Positions 34,754-45,230 of a stretch of DNA of 64,000 bases are shown one piece after another. Origin of the DNA: Hyphomonas adhaerens MHS-3 (GTDB taxonomy: Bacteria; Pseudomonadota; Alphaproteobacteria; Caulobacterales; Hyphomonadaceae); assembly GCF_000685235.1 (NCBI RefSeq), contig NZ_ARYH01000003.1, positions 310,001 through 374,000 on the forward strand, read 5' to 3'. Made by a program: the position numbers and the translations under genes. Under the pieces are notes generated by a model that saw only the letters and a list, made by a program, of their open reading frames with translations, ran no database searches and was not told the origin of the DNA. Numbering within the stretch: the first letter of the stretch is position 1; each line of letters begins with the position of its first letter.

Positions 34754-34846
34754 GATGTCTCCGGTTCGCGGGGATTCTTATGGAGTCATAGGTGCGGTGC
34801 CCCGGCGCCCGGGTCAAGGGTGGGGATGCGCTGTTCCACAGGGGGA

Positions 34847-36679
34847 TTATGCCGCCTCGGCCACGATCCGGGCGACATCTTCGGCGTAGCGCTGGGCTTT
34901 TTTCTCGCCGACGCCGCTGATGTCGCGCAGGGCGGTGGCGTCTGCGGGGCGTTCGCGGGCGATTTCGGCGAGGGTGCGGTCGTGGAAGATCACGTAAGGC
35001 GGCACGCCGCGGGCCTTGGCGGTTTCGGTCCGCCAGAGGCGCAGGGCATCGAACAGGGTCTGATCGCGCTCTGACAGGTCGTCCTGCACCCCGGCACGGG
35101 CCACCCGGCCCGTCTTGCGGCGGCGGGCAGCTGCAGGATCAGCCCGCAGAAACAGCGTCCGCTCGCCCTTGAACAGCGCCCGCGCCGCATCGCCATCCGG
35201 CACCATGACGATCGGGCGCATCGCATCGCCGCCCTCGGCCAGCATACCGTCATAGAGCAGCGCATCGAAAATGCGGTTCCAGCCCTGTTTGGGCAACTCC
35301 GCGCCAATACCAAAGGTGGACTGGGTGGAAAGCTCCTCGTCGAGGGCGTCTTTCGCCTGCCCGAGCAAGTGCTGGATCAGGCGCCCGCGCCCCACGCGCT
35401 GGCCGCAGCGCAGCACGGCGGAGACCGCCATCTGGGCCCAGCGAGTCGCGTCATGGCTCTCCCCGCCTTCGCCCCGGCAAATGTCGCAGACACCGCAGGT
35501 CTCGGAGGTCTCTTCGCCAAAGTAACGGCGCACGGCGAGGCGGCGGCATTCATCGCCATCGAAAAAGGCGAACAGCTGGCGGGTCTTGGTAATCTGGACG
35601 CGCTTCACCTCGTCCGGCGCATCGCTCTCATAGGTCCAGCTGAGCGAGCGGCGCATGTCCGCCGGGCCGTACAGGGCGATACCCTCGGCAGGCTCGCCAT
35701 CGCGCCCTGCCCGGCCGACTTCCTGCCAATAGGCTTCCATCGTCTTCGGCGGATCGGCATGGATGACGAAACGCACATCCGGCTTGTCGACGCCCATGCC
35801 GAAGGCGACCGTGGCGCACATGGTGAGGCCGTCTTCCAGCAGGAACCGCCGCTGGCGCTCGGCCCGGAGGCCCGCGTCGAGCCCGGCATGATAGGCAAGC
35901 GCAGGCACACCCGCCTTTTCCAGCGCCTCGGCCAGGTCTTCGGTGGCGTTGCGCGTGGCGCAATAGACGATACCGGAGAGCCCAGGCCGCGCCTTCGCAA
36001 GAGAGACGACGCGCTGCGTGCGATTGCCCTCTTTCGGCTCCGCGGCGAGGGCCAGGTTCGGCCGGTCGAAGCTGGCGACGTGCACGGACGGCTGCGTCAG
36101 GTTCAGCTGGGCGAGAATGTCATCCCGCGTGCGGGCATCGGCCGTCGCGGTGACGGCAAGGCGGGGTACGCCAGGAAAGAGATCCTTCAAACGGCCAAGC
36201 GCGCGATAATCCGGCCGGAAGTCATGGCCCCACTGGCTGACGCAGTGCGTCTCGTCCACTGCGATGAGGGAGATATCCATCTTCGCCAACCGGTCCGCGA
36301 GGCCCGTGCCGAGCGCTTCCGGCGAGACGTAAAGCAGGTCCATCTCGCCGCGCTGGGCGGCGTCCAGCGCATCCGCGCGCGCGCTGAAATCCATGGAACT
36401 GTCGAGTCGTTCGGCCCGCACACCGGCCTGCTTCAGCGCATCCACCTGATCGGCCATAAGCGCGATCAGCGGCGACACGACGAGGCCGACGCCCGGGCGC
36501 AACAGTGCCGGGATCTGGTAACAGAGCGACTTGCCACCGCCGGTCGGCAGCACGGCCAGCGCGTCCCGCCCGGCCAGCGCATCGGCAATCACATCCTCCT
36601 GCAAGCCCCGAAACGCCTCATAGCCATAAACCCGCTTCAGCAGGTCACGGGCATCGTCGAGAGTGGGAGCGGCAGACAT
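34847..36679 (-). CDS. recQ: ATP-dependent DNA helicase RecQ
   Basis: A 610-residue SF2 helicase. Walker [13 protein letters not shown] box in [19 protein letters not shown], helicase motif VGRAGRDG, RecQ-Ct zinc cysteines ([10 protein letters not shown]...CGVCDIC), winged helix and an HRDC domain at the C-terminus ([19 protein letters not shown]). It unwinds recombination and repair intermediates. The start at [10 protein letters not shown] (36679) is chosen over 36763, whose extension looks non-coding. It is divergent from the uracil-DNA glycosylase gene. Confidence 0.95.
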   Translation of the reverse strand: MSAAPTLDDARDLLKRVYGYEAFRGLQEDVIADALAGRDALAVLPTGGGKSLCYQIPALLRPGVGLVVSPLIALMADQVDALKQAGVRAERLDSSMDFSARADALDAAQRGEMDLLYVSPEALGTGLADRLAKMDISLIAVDETHCVSQWGHDFRPDYRALGRLKDLFPGVPRLAVTATADARTRDDILAQLNLTQPSVHVASFDRPNLALAAEPKEGNRTQRVVSLAKARPGLSGIVYCATRNATEDLAEALEKAGVPALAYHAGLDAGLRAERQRRFLLEDGLTMCATVAFGMGVDKPDVRFVIHADPPKTMEAYWQEVGRAGRDGEPAEGIALYGPADMRRSLSWTYESDAPDEVKRVQITKTRQLFAFFDGDECRRLAVRRYFGEETSETCGVCDICRGEGGESHDATRWAQMAVSAVLRCGQRVGRGRLIQHLLGQAKDALDEELSTQSTFGIGAELPKQGWNRIFDALLYDGMLAEGGDAMRPIVMVPDGDAARALFKGERTLFLRADPAAARRRKTGRVARAGVQDDLSERDQTLFDALRLWRTETAKARGVPPYVIFHDRTLAEIARERPADATALRDISGVGEKKAQRYAEDVARIVAEAA

Positions 36680-36750
36680 GGCCCATGTTGTGGCGGCGCC
36701 CGTGAGTCGGGGCAAGTGGGCGGGTGCGCGAATCAGGCCAGATAGTCCGG

Positions 36751-37407
36751 ATGAAAACCCCAACTTACCCGCCCGAAGCGCCGAAGGATTGCGCGCTGTG
36801 TCCGCGCCTTGTGGAATATCGCGAGGCCGTCGCCGTGAAGGAGCCGGACTGGTTCAACGGCGCGGTGCCAAGTTTTGGCGATGAGGCGGCCGAGCTGCTG
36901 GTCATCGGCCTCGCACCAGGGGTGACCGGGGCCAACCGGACGGGGCGGCCCTTCACCGGCGACTGGGCGGGCGACCTGCTCTACGCCACCATCGACAAGT
37001 TCGGATTTTCCAAAGGCACCTATGCCGCCGACCCGGGCGACGGCCTCGCCCTCACCGGCGCGATGATTACCAACGCGGTCCGCTGCGTGCCGCCGGAGAA
37101 CAAACCCGTCGGCGCGGAGATTAATGCCTGCCGGCCCTTCCTGCTGTCCCGGATCGAGGCGCTGCCGAAGCTGAAAGTCATGCTCTGCCTCGGCAAGATT
37201 TCGCATGACTCGACCGTGCGCGCGCTCGGCCTGAAACTGAAGGATCATCCGTTCGGGCACGGAACAAGATATGAGGTGAGCTTTGGCGGGCGCGATTACC
37301 TGCTGGTCTCCAGCTATCACTGCTCCCGCTACAACACGAACACCGGCCGCCTGACGGCGGAAATGTTCGAAGACGTGTTCGCGATGGCGCGGGAAGCGAT
37401 CGGCTAG
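36751..37407 (+). CDS. Family-5 (UDGb-type) uracil-DNA glycosylase
   Basis: A 218-residue UDG-superfamily enzyme. The motif [19 protein letters not shown], with Ala where family 1 has the catalytic Asp, is the family-5 signature; [16 protein letters not shown] is the second conserved loop. Four cysteines (CALC near the N-terminus and two further inside) likely bind a 4Fe-4S cluster. It removes uracil and related deaminated bases. ATG 36751 is preferred; GTG 36724 is an alternative. It lies next to recQ, so a repair context is plausible. Confidence 0.9.
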   Translation: MKTPTYPPEAPKDCALCPRLVEYREAVAVKEPDWFNGAVPSFGDEAAELLVIGLAPGVTGANRTGRPFTGDWAGDLLYATIDKFGFSKGTYAADPGDGLALTGAMITNAVRCVPPENKPVGAEINACRPFLLSRIEALPKLKVMLCLGKISHDSTVRALGLKLKDHPFGHGTRYEVSFGGRDYLLVSSYHCSRYNTNTGRLTAEMFEDVFAMAREAIG

Positions 37408-37411
37408 GCCG

Positions 37412-37891
37412 TCACCCCTCTTTCAGGATCCGCGCCTTCTGCCGGGCCCAGTCGCGTTTGGCTTCGACGTTGCGTTTGTCGTAATTCTTGCGGCCGGTGG
37501 CCGTGCCGATCAGGAGCTTCGCGATGCCGCGGTCGTTGAAATAGAATTTCAGCGGGACGATTGTGCGCCCGGCCCTTTCGACTTCCTGCGAGAGTTTCGC
37601 CAGTTCCCGGCGCGAGACGAGCAGCTTCCGCTTGCGGCGGGGTTCATGGTTGAACCGGTTGGCGCCGGCATAGGTCTGGATCTCGCAATTGACCAGCCAC
37701 AGCTCGCCCTCCTCGGGGCTAACATAGGCCTCTGCGATATTGGCCTTGCCTTCGCGCAGGGCCTTCACCTCGGAACCGACGAGCACAATGCCGGCTTCGA
37801 GCGTGTCTTCCACTTCATAGTCGCGGCGTGACCGGCGGTTCTCCGCGATCAGCCCGTCCGAGCGGCCCTTGGTTTGATTACTCTTTGCCAT
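37412..37891 (-). CDS. smpB: SsrA-binding protein SmpB
   Basis: A 159-residue OB-fold protein that carries tmRNA to stalled ribosomes. Diagnostic parts: [46 protein letters not shown], and the basic C-terminal tail [25 protein letters not shown]. It follows dapA by 9 bp on the same strand. No tmRNA gene was recognised in the window. Confidence 0.97.
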   Translation of the reverse strand: MAKSNQTKGRSDGLIAENRRSRRDYEVEDTLEAGIVLVGSEVKALREGKANIAEAYVSPEEGELWLVNCEIQTYAGANRFNHEPRRKRKLLVSRRELAKLSQEVERAGRTIVPLKFYFNDRGIAKLLIGTATGRKNYDKRNVEAKRDWARQKARILKEG

Positions 37892-37900
37892 GGGCCCTAT

Positions 37901-38782
37901 TTAGGCATGAAGCCCGGCAAGTGCCATGGCAGCGTCGATCTGCTCATGGGCCGCCGGATCTGGTGGGGTCAACGGCAGGCGGACGTCCGGTTCACACAGG
38001 CCGAGGCGGTGCAGCACGTATTTGGCGGGTCCCGGCGAGGGCGAGCAGAACATGGATTTGTGCAGGGCGATCAGGCGGCGCTCAATGGTCTGGGCGGTTT
38101 CGAAGTCCCCGGCCTGGAAAGCCTTGTGCATGGCTGCGCACGCCTCCGGCATGACATTCGCGGTGACCGAGATGCACCCCGCCCCGCCCATGGCCAGATG
38201 GCCGAGCGCCGACGGGTCATCGCCGGACAACTGTACGAACTGTTCCCCTTCGCCGATCAGCGCCGCGTGCTGGGAAACGCGCGCCATATCGCCGGTTGCG
38301 TCCTTGATGCCGACAATGTTCGGAAGACGCGCCAGTTTGGCAACCGTGGCCGGCTGCAAGTCCACTATAGTCCGGCCTGGCACGTTATAGAGCACCACAG
38401 GCATGGCAACGGCGTCGTTGATCGCCTTGAAGTGGGCGTACAGTCCGTCCTGATTGGGGTTGTTATAGTACGGGCAGACGACCAACGCGGCATCGGCCCC
38501 TGCGGCCTTGGCATGGCCGACAAAGTCGATGGCTTCATCGGTGGAGTTCGAGCCGGCCCCGGCGATGACGGGCACCCGTCCTGCAGCAACCTCTACACAA
38601 AGCGAGACAACAGCCTTGTGCTCGTCCGTGCTGAGGGTCGAGGTTTCCCCGGTCGTGCCGACAGGCACCAGCCCCGCCGATCCGCTGGCAATCTGGCGCT
38701 CCACCAGTTCGGCGAACGCCTTTTTGTCCACGGCCCCGTTCTTGAATGGAGTGACCAGCGCTGGGATTGAGCCATGAAACAT
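37901..38782 (-). CDS. dapA: 4-hydroxy-tetrahydrodipicolinate synthase
   Basis: A 293-residue TIM-barrel lyase condensing pyruvate with aspartate semialdehyde on the lysine/meso-diaminopimelate route. GTTGETSTL, the Tyr in YNVPGRT and the Schiff-base Lys in GIKDATGD are present. The start is [13 protein letters not shown] (38782); the frame extends to 38824 without the family N-terminus. It is divergent from the lytic transglycosylase gene, the usual alphaproteobacterial slt/dapA/smpB order. Confidence 0.95.
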   Translation of the reverse strand: MFHGSIPALVTPFKNGAVDKKAFAELVERQIASGSAGLVPVGTTGETSTLSTDEHKAVVSLCVEVAAGRVPVIAGAGSNSTDEAIDFVGHAKAAGADAALVVCPYYNNPNQDGLYAHFKAINDAVAMPVVLYNVPGRTIVDLQPATVAKLARLPNIVGIKDATGDMARVSQHAALIGEGEQFVQLSGDDPSALGHLAMGGAGCISVTANVMPEACAAMHKAFQAGDFETAQTIERRLIALHKSMFCSPSPGPAKYVLHRLGLCEPDVRLPLTPPDPAAHEQIDAAMALAGLHA

Positions 38783-38886
38783 CGTATTCTTGCCGCGATT
38801 CAGGTGTTGTTTGGAATGATCCATATATGAATCGCCTCTGCCTTCCCACGCTTTGGCTCAGAAATAAACACCCGGTGACAACTCAC

Positions 38887-40908
38887 ATGATCCGACCGTT
38901 CGCGCTTTCCCTGTTTGCCGCCGTTGCCGTTTCCGGTGCAGCCGCTGCCGGTTTGCCGGAGTCGCCCAGCCTGAAACCCGACCGGCCTTACGTCTCCACG
39001 GCGACGGATTCCAGGAACTCGGAGATCCTCCACAAGGCACTGGAAGCTGCCGGGCAGTACAAATGGAGCGAAGTTGCACGCCTTCAGGGGCAAGCCACCG
39101 ATCCCGCCGTGCGCGACCTGATCATGTGGAAACGCGCCAGCGAAGGCGTCCCCGGCATGGGCTTCGATGAGGTCAATGACGCACTGACGCGCCTGCACGA
39201 CTGGCCGAAAGCCGGAAACATGCGGGCCCGGGCTGAGGAAATCATCGAACTGTCCACCCTGTCTGCGAACGAGCGGATCGCGTGGCTCAGGAAATCCGGC
39301 CCGCGCACGGGCGAGGGCAAGGTGGCGCTGGCCAATGCGCTGCGCGAAGTGGGCATGATGGATGACGCTGTCGAGGCCGTCCGCGATGCCTGGCACAACA
39401 ATTCCATGGACCGGGCGCTGGAGCGTCAGGTGCTGGCCCGGTTCGGCGGACAGCTGACCCAGGCCGACCACCAGGCGCGCGTCGAATTCCTGCTCTGGAC
39501 CAACCAGCGCACGGCGGCCTCGCGCCTGAAATCCCTCTTGTCCTCTGACTATCGCAAACTGGTCGATGCCCGCATTGCCCTGGCCAGCCGCGGACGCAAT
39601 GTCGATGCCCTGGTGCGTGCCGTACCTGACAGCCTGAAGGACAATCCCGGCTTGCTGTATGACCGGGCCCGCTGGCGCCGTACGCATGGCAACCAGGAGG
39701 GCGCTATCCCGCTGCTCACGCAGATCGACGGCAAGGACGTGCCCGCCGCCGGCCGTTCAAAACTCTGGAAAGAGCGCTCGATTGCGATGCGCACCGACCT
39801 GAAAGACGGAAACTGGAGCCGCGCCTACCAGCTGGCATCGCCACACGGCATGACATCCGGCGGGGACTTTGCGGAGGCGGAATGGGTGTCGGGCTGGATT
39901 GCGCTGCGGCTGAAAGGCGAACCGGAACGGGCGTTGCAGCATTTCGAAACCATGGCCGATGGCGTCTCGACACCGATCAGCCTGTCACGTGGCCAGTACT
40001 GGACCGGCCGCGCCGAAGATGCGCTGGGCGAAACAGCCCGCGCCCAACTGGCCTATCTCGACGCCGCAAGCCACAAATTCACCTATTATGGCCAGCTCGC
40101 CGCCGAACGCGTGGGCGACCGGCAGATCTTCTTCGAACCTGCCGCCAAGCCGACCGAGGCTGAAGTCGCGGCGTTCGAGGCCCGCCCGATGGTCAAGGCG
40201 CTACGACTGCTGGGTGAAACGGGCGAAACACAATTGTTCCGCACCTTCGCCTATCATCTGGATGACCTGCTGGAGACCGAGGCGGACTATATCCAGCTCT
40301 CGAACCTCGCCAGTGAATACCATGTGCCGGACATCGGCGTACGCGGCGCCAAAGCCGGTCTCGCCAAGGGGATCGTCGCGACGGATGCGGCCTATCCGGT
40401 CGTCTCCTATCCGCTTCTGAAAGAGCCGCAGGTGGAGCGCTCGCTGATGCTGGCGCTGTCGCGGCAAGAGAGCGAGATGAACCCGAACGCGATTTCTTAT
40501 GTCGGGGCGCGGGGCCTGATGCAGTTCATGCCCTCCACCGCGTCGCGCGAGGCACGGATGAGCGGCTTGCCCTACCGCAAATCATGGCTGACAGATGATC
40601 CGGGTTACAACATGACCCTGGGCGGCCAGCATCTCGACTACCTGCTGAACCGCTTCAACGGCAGCTACATCATGACAGCAGCGGCCTACAATGCCGGCCC
40701 GACCCGCCCATCGAGATGGATCTCGGACTATGGCGACCCACGCACCGGTCAGGTCGACCCGATCGACTGGGTGGAGTTCATTCCGTTCAGCGAGACGCGC
40801 AATTACGTCCAGCGCATTCTGGAGAACACGCAGGTCTACCGTTCGCGCCTCTCGGGCAAGCCGGAAGAGATCAAGATCCAGGAAGACCTGGAACGCGGGA
40901 AGGAATAA
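38887..40908 (+). CDS. Soluble-type lytic murein transglycosylase
   Basis: A 673-residue periplasmic enzyme. MIRPFALSLFAAVAVSGAAAAG is the signal peptide. A long superhelical region made of alpha-helical repeats covers ~40-500. The C-terminal SLT domain has the catalytic Glu in SRQESEMNPNAIS, then GARGLMQFMPSTA and AAYNAGPTRPSRW. It cleaves glycan strands of peptidoglycan with 1,6-anhydro ring formation. ATG 38887 is chosen for the signal peptide; 38827 is a weaker upstream start. Confidence 0.94.
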   Translation: MIRPFALSLFAAVAVSGAAAAGLPESPSLKPDRPYVSTATDSRNSEILHKALEAAGQYKWSEVARLQGQATDPAVRDLIMWKRASEGVPGMGFDEVNDALTRLHDWPKAGNMRARAEEIIELSTLSANERIAWLRKSGPRTGEGKVALANALREVGMMDDAVEAVRDAWHNNSMDRALERQVLARFGGQLTQADHQARVEFLLWTNQRTAASRLKSLLSSDYRKLVDARIALASRGRNVDALVRAVPDSLKDNPGLLYDRARWRRTHGNQEGAIPLLTQIDGKDVPAAGRSKLWKERSIAMRTDLKDGNWSRAYQLASPHGMTSGGDFAEAEWVSGWIALRLKGEPERALQHFETMADGVSTPISLSRGQYWTGRAEDALGETARAQLAYLDAASHKFTYYGQLAAERVGDRQIFFEPAAKPTEAEVAAFEARPMVKALRLLGETGETQLFRTFAYHLDDLLETEADYIQLSNLASEYHVPDIGVRGAKAGLAKGIVATDAAYPVVSYPLLKEPQVERSLMLALSRQESEMNPNAISYVGARGLMQFMPSTASREARMSGLPYRKSWLTDDPGYNMTLGGQHLDYLLNRFNGSYIMTAAAYNAGPTRPSRWISDYGDPRTGQVDPIDWVEFIPFSETRNYVQRILENTQVYRSRLSGKPEEIKIQEDLERGKE

Positions 40909-40914
40909 ACCGCT

Positions 40915-42486
40915 TTACCGCGCCGGGACGTGTGCGGCGATCAATTGCGGGCCGTCGGCAGCGAAGGCACGCTCCAGCGCCGCGTCGAACTCTTCCGCCG
41001 TGAAGGCATCCTGTGCTTCGACGCCCTGTGCCTCAGCCAGTTTCACCCAATCGATTTCCGGCTCGCCAAGTTCCAGCATCGACTTCGCGGTCGGGCCGGG
41101 GTTGCCAGCGCCGGTGCGGGCCAGTTCGATGTTCAGGATACGGTAGGAATGGTTCACGAAAACGACGTTGACGACATTCGCCTCCTCCCGCGCCATGCTC
41201 CACAACGCCTGGTTTGTGTACATGCCGGCGCCGTCCCCTGAAATGCACAGCACTTTCCGGTCCGGCGCAGCAACTGCGGCGCCGAGGGCGAGCGGCATGC
41301 CCTGCCCGATGGCGCCGCCGGTCAGCATCATCCAGTCATGTGGCCGGGTCTTCTGAGTCATCAGGAAGCATGGCAGGCCATTGGACACCCCATCGTCAGA
41401 CACGAACGCGCCCTCCGGCATATGCCGGGCAAGCGCCATGCCGACTGTCATGGCGTTCAGGTCGCCCGTGGGTTGGCCCGGAATGTCCAGTTCGGCAAAT
41501 TCGCTGGACTCTTTCGCGCCGATCGCATCGGCCAATGCGCCAAGAATGGCCGCGCTGTCGGTTTCAGGTCCGCCGATAATGTAGGGCTCGCAACCTTCAG
41601 GCACGAGGAGGGACGGCTTGCCCGGATAGGAGAAGAACGCGACCGGCGCCTGCGTGCCAGCGATCAGCATCAGGTCTGCGCCTTCCAGATCCGAAATGGC
41701 GGCTTCCGCGAAATACTGCATCCGGTCAGGGATGAATGTGCCGGCGCCGCGCGCCTGCCGCTGGAAGAAGGTATCGGTCATAACCCGCAGACCCGCTGCC
41801 TTCAGGCGAGCACCCTGGGCGAGCCCTTCGCTGGTGAGCGCCGTGCCATTGATCAGGATCACCGGCTTCTTTGCATCTTTCAGCTTGCGGGCAGCATCTT
41901 CGATGCGGGCGGCGTCCGGTTTGTGAAGCATTGGGCGTGCGCGCCGCTTGCCTGGCTTGCCACCTTCGGTCCAGGCCGTATCGGCCGGCAGCAGCAGACT
42001 GACCGGGCCGGGGACTGGCCCGAAGCTGGCTTCCCAGGCTTCCGCCGCCAGATTGCCTGCATCCGCCACTTTGTCGGCAGACTTGATCCAGTTCGAGTTC
42101 GGCCCGGCAAGGCCCATGATGTTGGATGTCAGCGGCGCATCATAGCGCAGGTGCGGCACGGCATGATCGCCGATCACATTGATCATCGGCGTCCAGGCGC
42201 GCTTGGCATTGTGAATGTTCGCCCCGCCATTCATGTAGCCAGCACCGAGATGCAGCAGCGTCATGGCCGGACCGCCGGTGACGCGGGCATGGCCGTCGGC
42301 CGCGCCAGTCGCGACGCCTTCAAACAGGCACAGGACAGATTTGATGCGCGGCTCGTGGTCGAGCGCGGTCACCAGGTGCATCTCGGAGGTGCCGGGATTG
42401 GCGAAACAGGCCGTCACGCCATGATCGGCGAGTGTGGAAACAAGCGCTTCGGCCCCGGTCATTGTTTGAACCTGTGTATCGGCCAT
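40915..42486 (-). CDS. ThDP-dependent enzyme, acetolactate-synthase-like
   Basis: A 523-residue ThDP enzyme with three domains. The catalytic-type Glu lies in FEGVATGAADGHAR (N-terminal PYR domain); the PP domain has GDGAGMYTNQALWS (GDG...N magnesium/ThDP motif). It lacks the small-subunit partner and the ilvB FAD pattern is not evident, so acetolactate synthase is unlikely to be its true role. A benzoylformate-decarboxylase or other 2-keto-acid decarboxylase function is possible. GGAAGGAAA precedes ATG 42486. It follows the ligase gene on the same strand. Confidence 0.85.
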   Translation of the reverse strand: MADTQVQTMTGAEALVSTLADHGVTACFANPGTSEMHLVTALDHEPRIKSVLCLFEGVATGAADGHARVTGGPAMTLLHLGAGYMNGGANIHNAKRAWTPMINVIGDHAVPHLRYDAPLTSNIMGLAGPNSNWIKSADKVADAGNLAAEAWEASFGPVPGPVSLLLPADTAWTEGGKPGKRRARPMLHKPDAARIEDAARKLKDAKKPVILINGTALTSEGLAQGARLKAAGLRVMTDTFFQRQARGAGTFIPDRMQYFAEAAISDLEGADLMLIAGTQAPVAFFSYPGKPSLLVPEGCEPYIIGGPETDSAAILGALADAIGAKESSEFAELDIPGQPTGDLNAMTVGMALARHMPEGAFVSDDGVSNGLPCFLMTQKTRPHDWMMLTGGAIGQGMPLALGAAVAAPDRKVLCISGDGAGMYTNQALWSMAREEANVVNVVFVNHSYRILNIELARTGAGNPGPTAKSMLELGEPEIDWVKLAEAQGVEAQDAFTAEEFDAALERAFAADGPQLIAAHVPAR

Positions 42487-42541
42487 GGTGTTTCCTTCCT
42501 GTTGTTCCTGCTGCCCGTGTTTAGCCTGTCGCTGCGACGGA

Positions 42542-44410
42542 TCAACGCCTGAGGTCAATGATATCCGGTGTTTGCGTTGTGCCGTAGAGCTTGTCGATCT
42601 CGGCGCGGCGCAGGTCCTGTGTGCGGGACTGGTTGATGTAGCCCTTTTCGGTGATCTCGCCAGCATCGGGGCGCGGCGGGATGGGCTGAAGCAGGACGCG
42701 GGCGACGCGCGCCGCCGGGTTCGGATGGTGCCGGTTGTGATCCTGCAGGCCAATCCGGACCTGTTCGACGACTTTCGGATGCCGGACGAGGTCTTCCAGC
42801 GGCAGGGGCTCTCCGACAAGCCGCTGGCACCATGCCTCGTTCACGAAGCCGAGCAGTGTGATATCGGCCTGGTTCAAGCCGCAGACCACCGCATCTGACA
42901 ACGCCCCGCCCGTGGCGGCAACAGCCTGCACGCGCACCGTGCCTGCCGACACCCAGGTACCGTTGGAGAGCTTGAACTCTTCGGCGGTGCGCCCGTCGAA
43001 AGCAAGGCCGCGCTCCGGATTGTCCGGATCCACGAACTTCACCGCGTCGCCGAGTTTGTAATAGCCTTCCTCGTCAAAGGCTTCGGCCGTTTTTGCGGGA
43101 TTGCGGTAATAGCCGGGCGTGATGTTCACGCCTTTGACGCGCAGTTCCATCTTCTCGCCATTGGGCACCATCTTGAACGTGTTGCCCGGCAGCGGCAGGC
43201 CGATCAGGCCCATCCGGTCGTTCGGCCAGTGCACATTGGACGCCGTCGGCGCCGTTTCGGTGGCGCCATAGCCAGCCGACAGCGAGATCCGTTCCCCGGT
43301 GGTGCGGACCGCAACGGCCTGGATGCGTTCATAGATGTCCTGACCCATCGACGCCCCGCCATAGGCCATGCAGACGATGCGGGAAAAGAAGACGTCCGCG
43401 AGTTCCTGGTCCCGTTCCAGTTCCGTCGCCAGCGCCGCCCAGGCTGCAGGAACAGTCGTATGCTGCGTGGTCGGCACATCCTTCAGGTTACGGATCATGG
43501 CCGGCAGGCGCGCAGGCGTGGGCGCCCCCTCGTCGATGTAGAACGTTCCACCCCAGTCGAGCATGTTGTGCAGGATGGAATGGGCGCCGTAGGTATGGCT
43601 CCATGGCAGGAAATTGCACATCACCTGTGGGCCACCGGTGATCTCATCAAGGCGTGCTTCGTCCCAGACAGACCGGATCATACGGGCATTACAGGCGACC
43701 ATGGAATGCAGATTGATGACCGCTTTCGGCTCTCCTGTTGACCCCGATGTCATCATGTAGCTAGCGACCGTATCCGGAGTCAGCCTGTCATAGGCCGCGT
43801 CCACCTCCGGCCCCGGCGCGCGGCCGAACTGTTCGAACCGGACCGCTTCGCACCGGTCCGGCGCATCGCCGCCAAAGATCACGACCCGTCCGTCCATGCC
43901 CATGCCGTCCAGTCCGCGCTGATAGGCGGCGCCGTCTTCAACATAGATGAATTTCGGTCCGATCAGATCGTCGATATATTTGAGGCGCCCAAGGTCTTCC
44001 GACAAAAGGGCATAGGCCGGCGTCACCGGCACGACCGGACAACCGGCCCACATCGCAGCGTATTTGATCAGCGCATTGTCCACCGCATTGGCGGACAGGA
44101 TCATCAGCGGCGCATCCGGGCCGCCGCCTGCATCGAGGAAGCCTTGGGCCAGGCGTTTCACCGTGGCGAGGCCCTGCGCATAGGTCACTTCCCGCCAGCC
44201 GTCGCTGCCATCTTTCGGCCGTTCGGCCAGCCAGACAGTATCAGGTCTCTGGGTCGCCCACTTCACCAAGGGCGCCAGCATGTGCGGCGGGCAGGCCTTC
44301 AGCGGGTTGCCATTTTCGAGATAGATCGTCCCGTCATCCCGGCGGTCCACCTTCAGCCTGAGCGGAAGGTAAGGCACTTCGCGGAATGGAATTTGAGCTG
44401 TGTCGGCCAC
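42542..44410 (-). CDS. AMP-forming acyl-CoA ligase, feruloyl-CoA-synthase-like
   Basis: A 622-residue ANL-superfamily enzyme. The AMP/P-loop MMTSGSTGEPKAVINLH, SAGYGATETAPTASNV and the hinge region KLGDAVKFVD are present. The C-terminal end GEITEKGYINQSRTQDLR provides the adenylation lysine. The overall pattern resembles feruloyl-CoA synthases more than fatty-acyl ligases. It activates a carboxylic, perhaps aromatic, acid to its CoA thioester. The substrate is inferred only. Confidence 0.85.
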   Translation of the reverse strand: MADTAQIPFREVPYLPLRLKVDRRDDGTIYLENGNPLKACPPHMLAPLVKWATQRPDTVWLAERPKDGSDGWREVTYAQGLATVKRLAQGFLDAGGGPDAPLMILSANAVDNALIKYAAMWAGCPVVPVTPAYALLSEDLGRLKYIDDLIGPKFIYVEDGAAYQRGLDGMGMDGRVVIFGGDAPDRCEAVRFEQFGRAPGPEVDAAYDRLTPDTVASYMMTSGSTGEPKAVINLHSMVACNARMIRSVWDEARLDEITGGPQVMCNFLPWSHTYGAHSILHNMLDWGGTFYIDEGAPTPARLPAMIRNLKDVPTTQHTTVPAAWAALATELERDQELADVFFSRIVCMAYGGASMGQDIYERIQAVAVRTTGERISLSAGYGATETAPTASNVHWPNDRMGLIGLPLPGNTFKMVPNGEKMELRVKGVNITPGYYRNPAKTAEAFDEEGYYKLGDAVKFVDPDNPERGLAFDGRTAEEFKLSNGTWVSAGTVRVQAVAATGGALSDAVVCGLNQADITLLGFVNEAWCQRLVGEPLPLEDLVRHPKVVEQVRIGLQDHNRHHPNPAARVARVLLQPIPPRPDAGEITEKGYINQSRTQDLRRAEIDKLYGTTQTPDIIDLRR

Positions 44411-44444
44411 GCTGTGCCTCTCCCTGATTTATTGTTTTTCCGGC

Positions 44445-45230
44445 TTAAACGAGGCCGCGTGTGGGAATGTGGACCACATGGCCGCAATGCTTGCAATGGA
44501 CCGCATCCCGGTCATGCATCAGCAGGCCGCACTCCGGGCATTCGCTTTCGATCTTGTCGTTCGGTTCGATAATCGCCTTCAGCAGCTGCAAGAACAGGGT
44601 GAGGCCGAGCACCATGATCATGATGGAAAGGATCCGCCCCCAACGCCCGATCATCAGCACATCGCCATACCCGGTCGTCGTCAGGCTGGTAATGGTGAAA
44701 TAGAGCGCGTCGAGATAGGTGTGGATATTCGGGTTCAGGCCTACCTGCGTGGCATAGACCAGCGCTGACATGATGAAGACGAACACGATCAGATTCGTCA
44801 CCTTGTCGATGACCTGCTCATGCCGCTGGAAGAATGGCGTCAGGATCTTGATCCGGCGCACGAAGGTAAATGCCCGGATGGCCCGCATCGCTCGCAGGAC
44901 CCTCAGGAATGCGAAGTTCGATACAAGCAGAGGCGCCAGCATGGTCACCACGACGACCAGGTCCGCCAGGTTCACAGGCCGGAAGAAGAAATTCAGCCGG
45001 TGCCGGGCGATGTAAAACCGGGCCAGATAGTCAAACGCGATCACAACCCCGATCACATAGTCCAGCAGCACATGATGATAGCCGCGCTGCTCGAACGGCG
45101 CCCACAGGAAGTAGGCGATCGTGACGAAATCGAATGTGAGCATCAGCCAGCGGAACCGGAACGGCCAGGGCCCATGGCCTTCGTACAGCCAGAAAAGGGC
45201 CCGGTTCAGCCCCTTACGTTCGTGTTTCAT
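44445..45230 (-). CDS. Voltage-gated-type potassium channel with C-terminal zinc ribbon
   Basis: A 261-residue channel subunit. Six transmembrane helices: S1 ~25-43, S2 ~54-75, S3 ~86-104, S4 ~107-126 with Arg at 110, 113, 116 and 119, S5 ~143-163, S6 ~199-222. The pore loop carries the K+ filter TTTGYGD (184-190). After S6 comes a short linker and a zinc ribbon (C231, C234, C246, C249) at the extreme C-terminus. AGGGG precedes ATG 45230, which overlaps the HD-hydrolase stop by 4 bp. The ligand or function of the ribbon is unknown. Confidence 0.92.
   Translation of the reverse strand: MKHERKGLNRALFWLYEGHGPWPFRFRWLMLTFDFVTIAYFLWAPFEQRGYHHVLLDYVIGVVIAFDYLARFYIARHRLNFFFRPVNLADLVVVVTMLAPLLVSNFAFLRVLRAMRAIRAFTFVRRIKILTPFFQRHEQVIDKVTNLIVFVFIMSALVYATQVGLNPNIHTYLDALYFTITSLTTTGYGDVLMIGRWGRILSIMIMVLGLTLFLQLLKAIIEPNDKIESECPECGLLMHDRDAVHCKHCGHVVHIPTRGLV

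Noticed and set aside
35369-36745. Open frame of 458 codons on the plus strand opposite recQ
   Set aside because: It mirrors recQ codons in a GC-rich genome, has no family motif, and recQ is certain.
41338-42552. Open frame of 404 codons opposite the ThDP enzyme gene
   Set aside because: Shadow frame; composition atypical for a protein and no motif seen.
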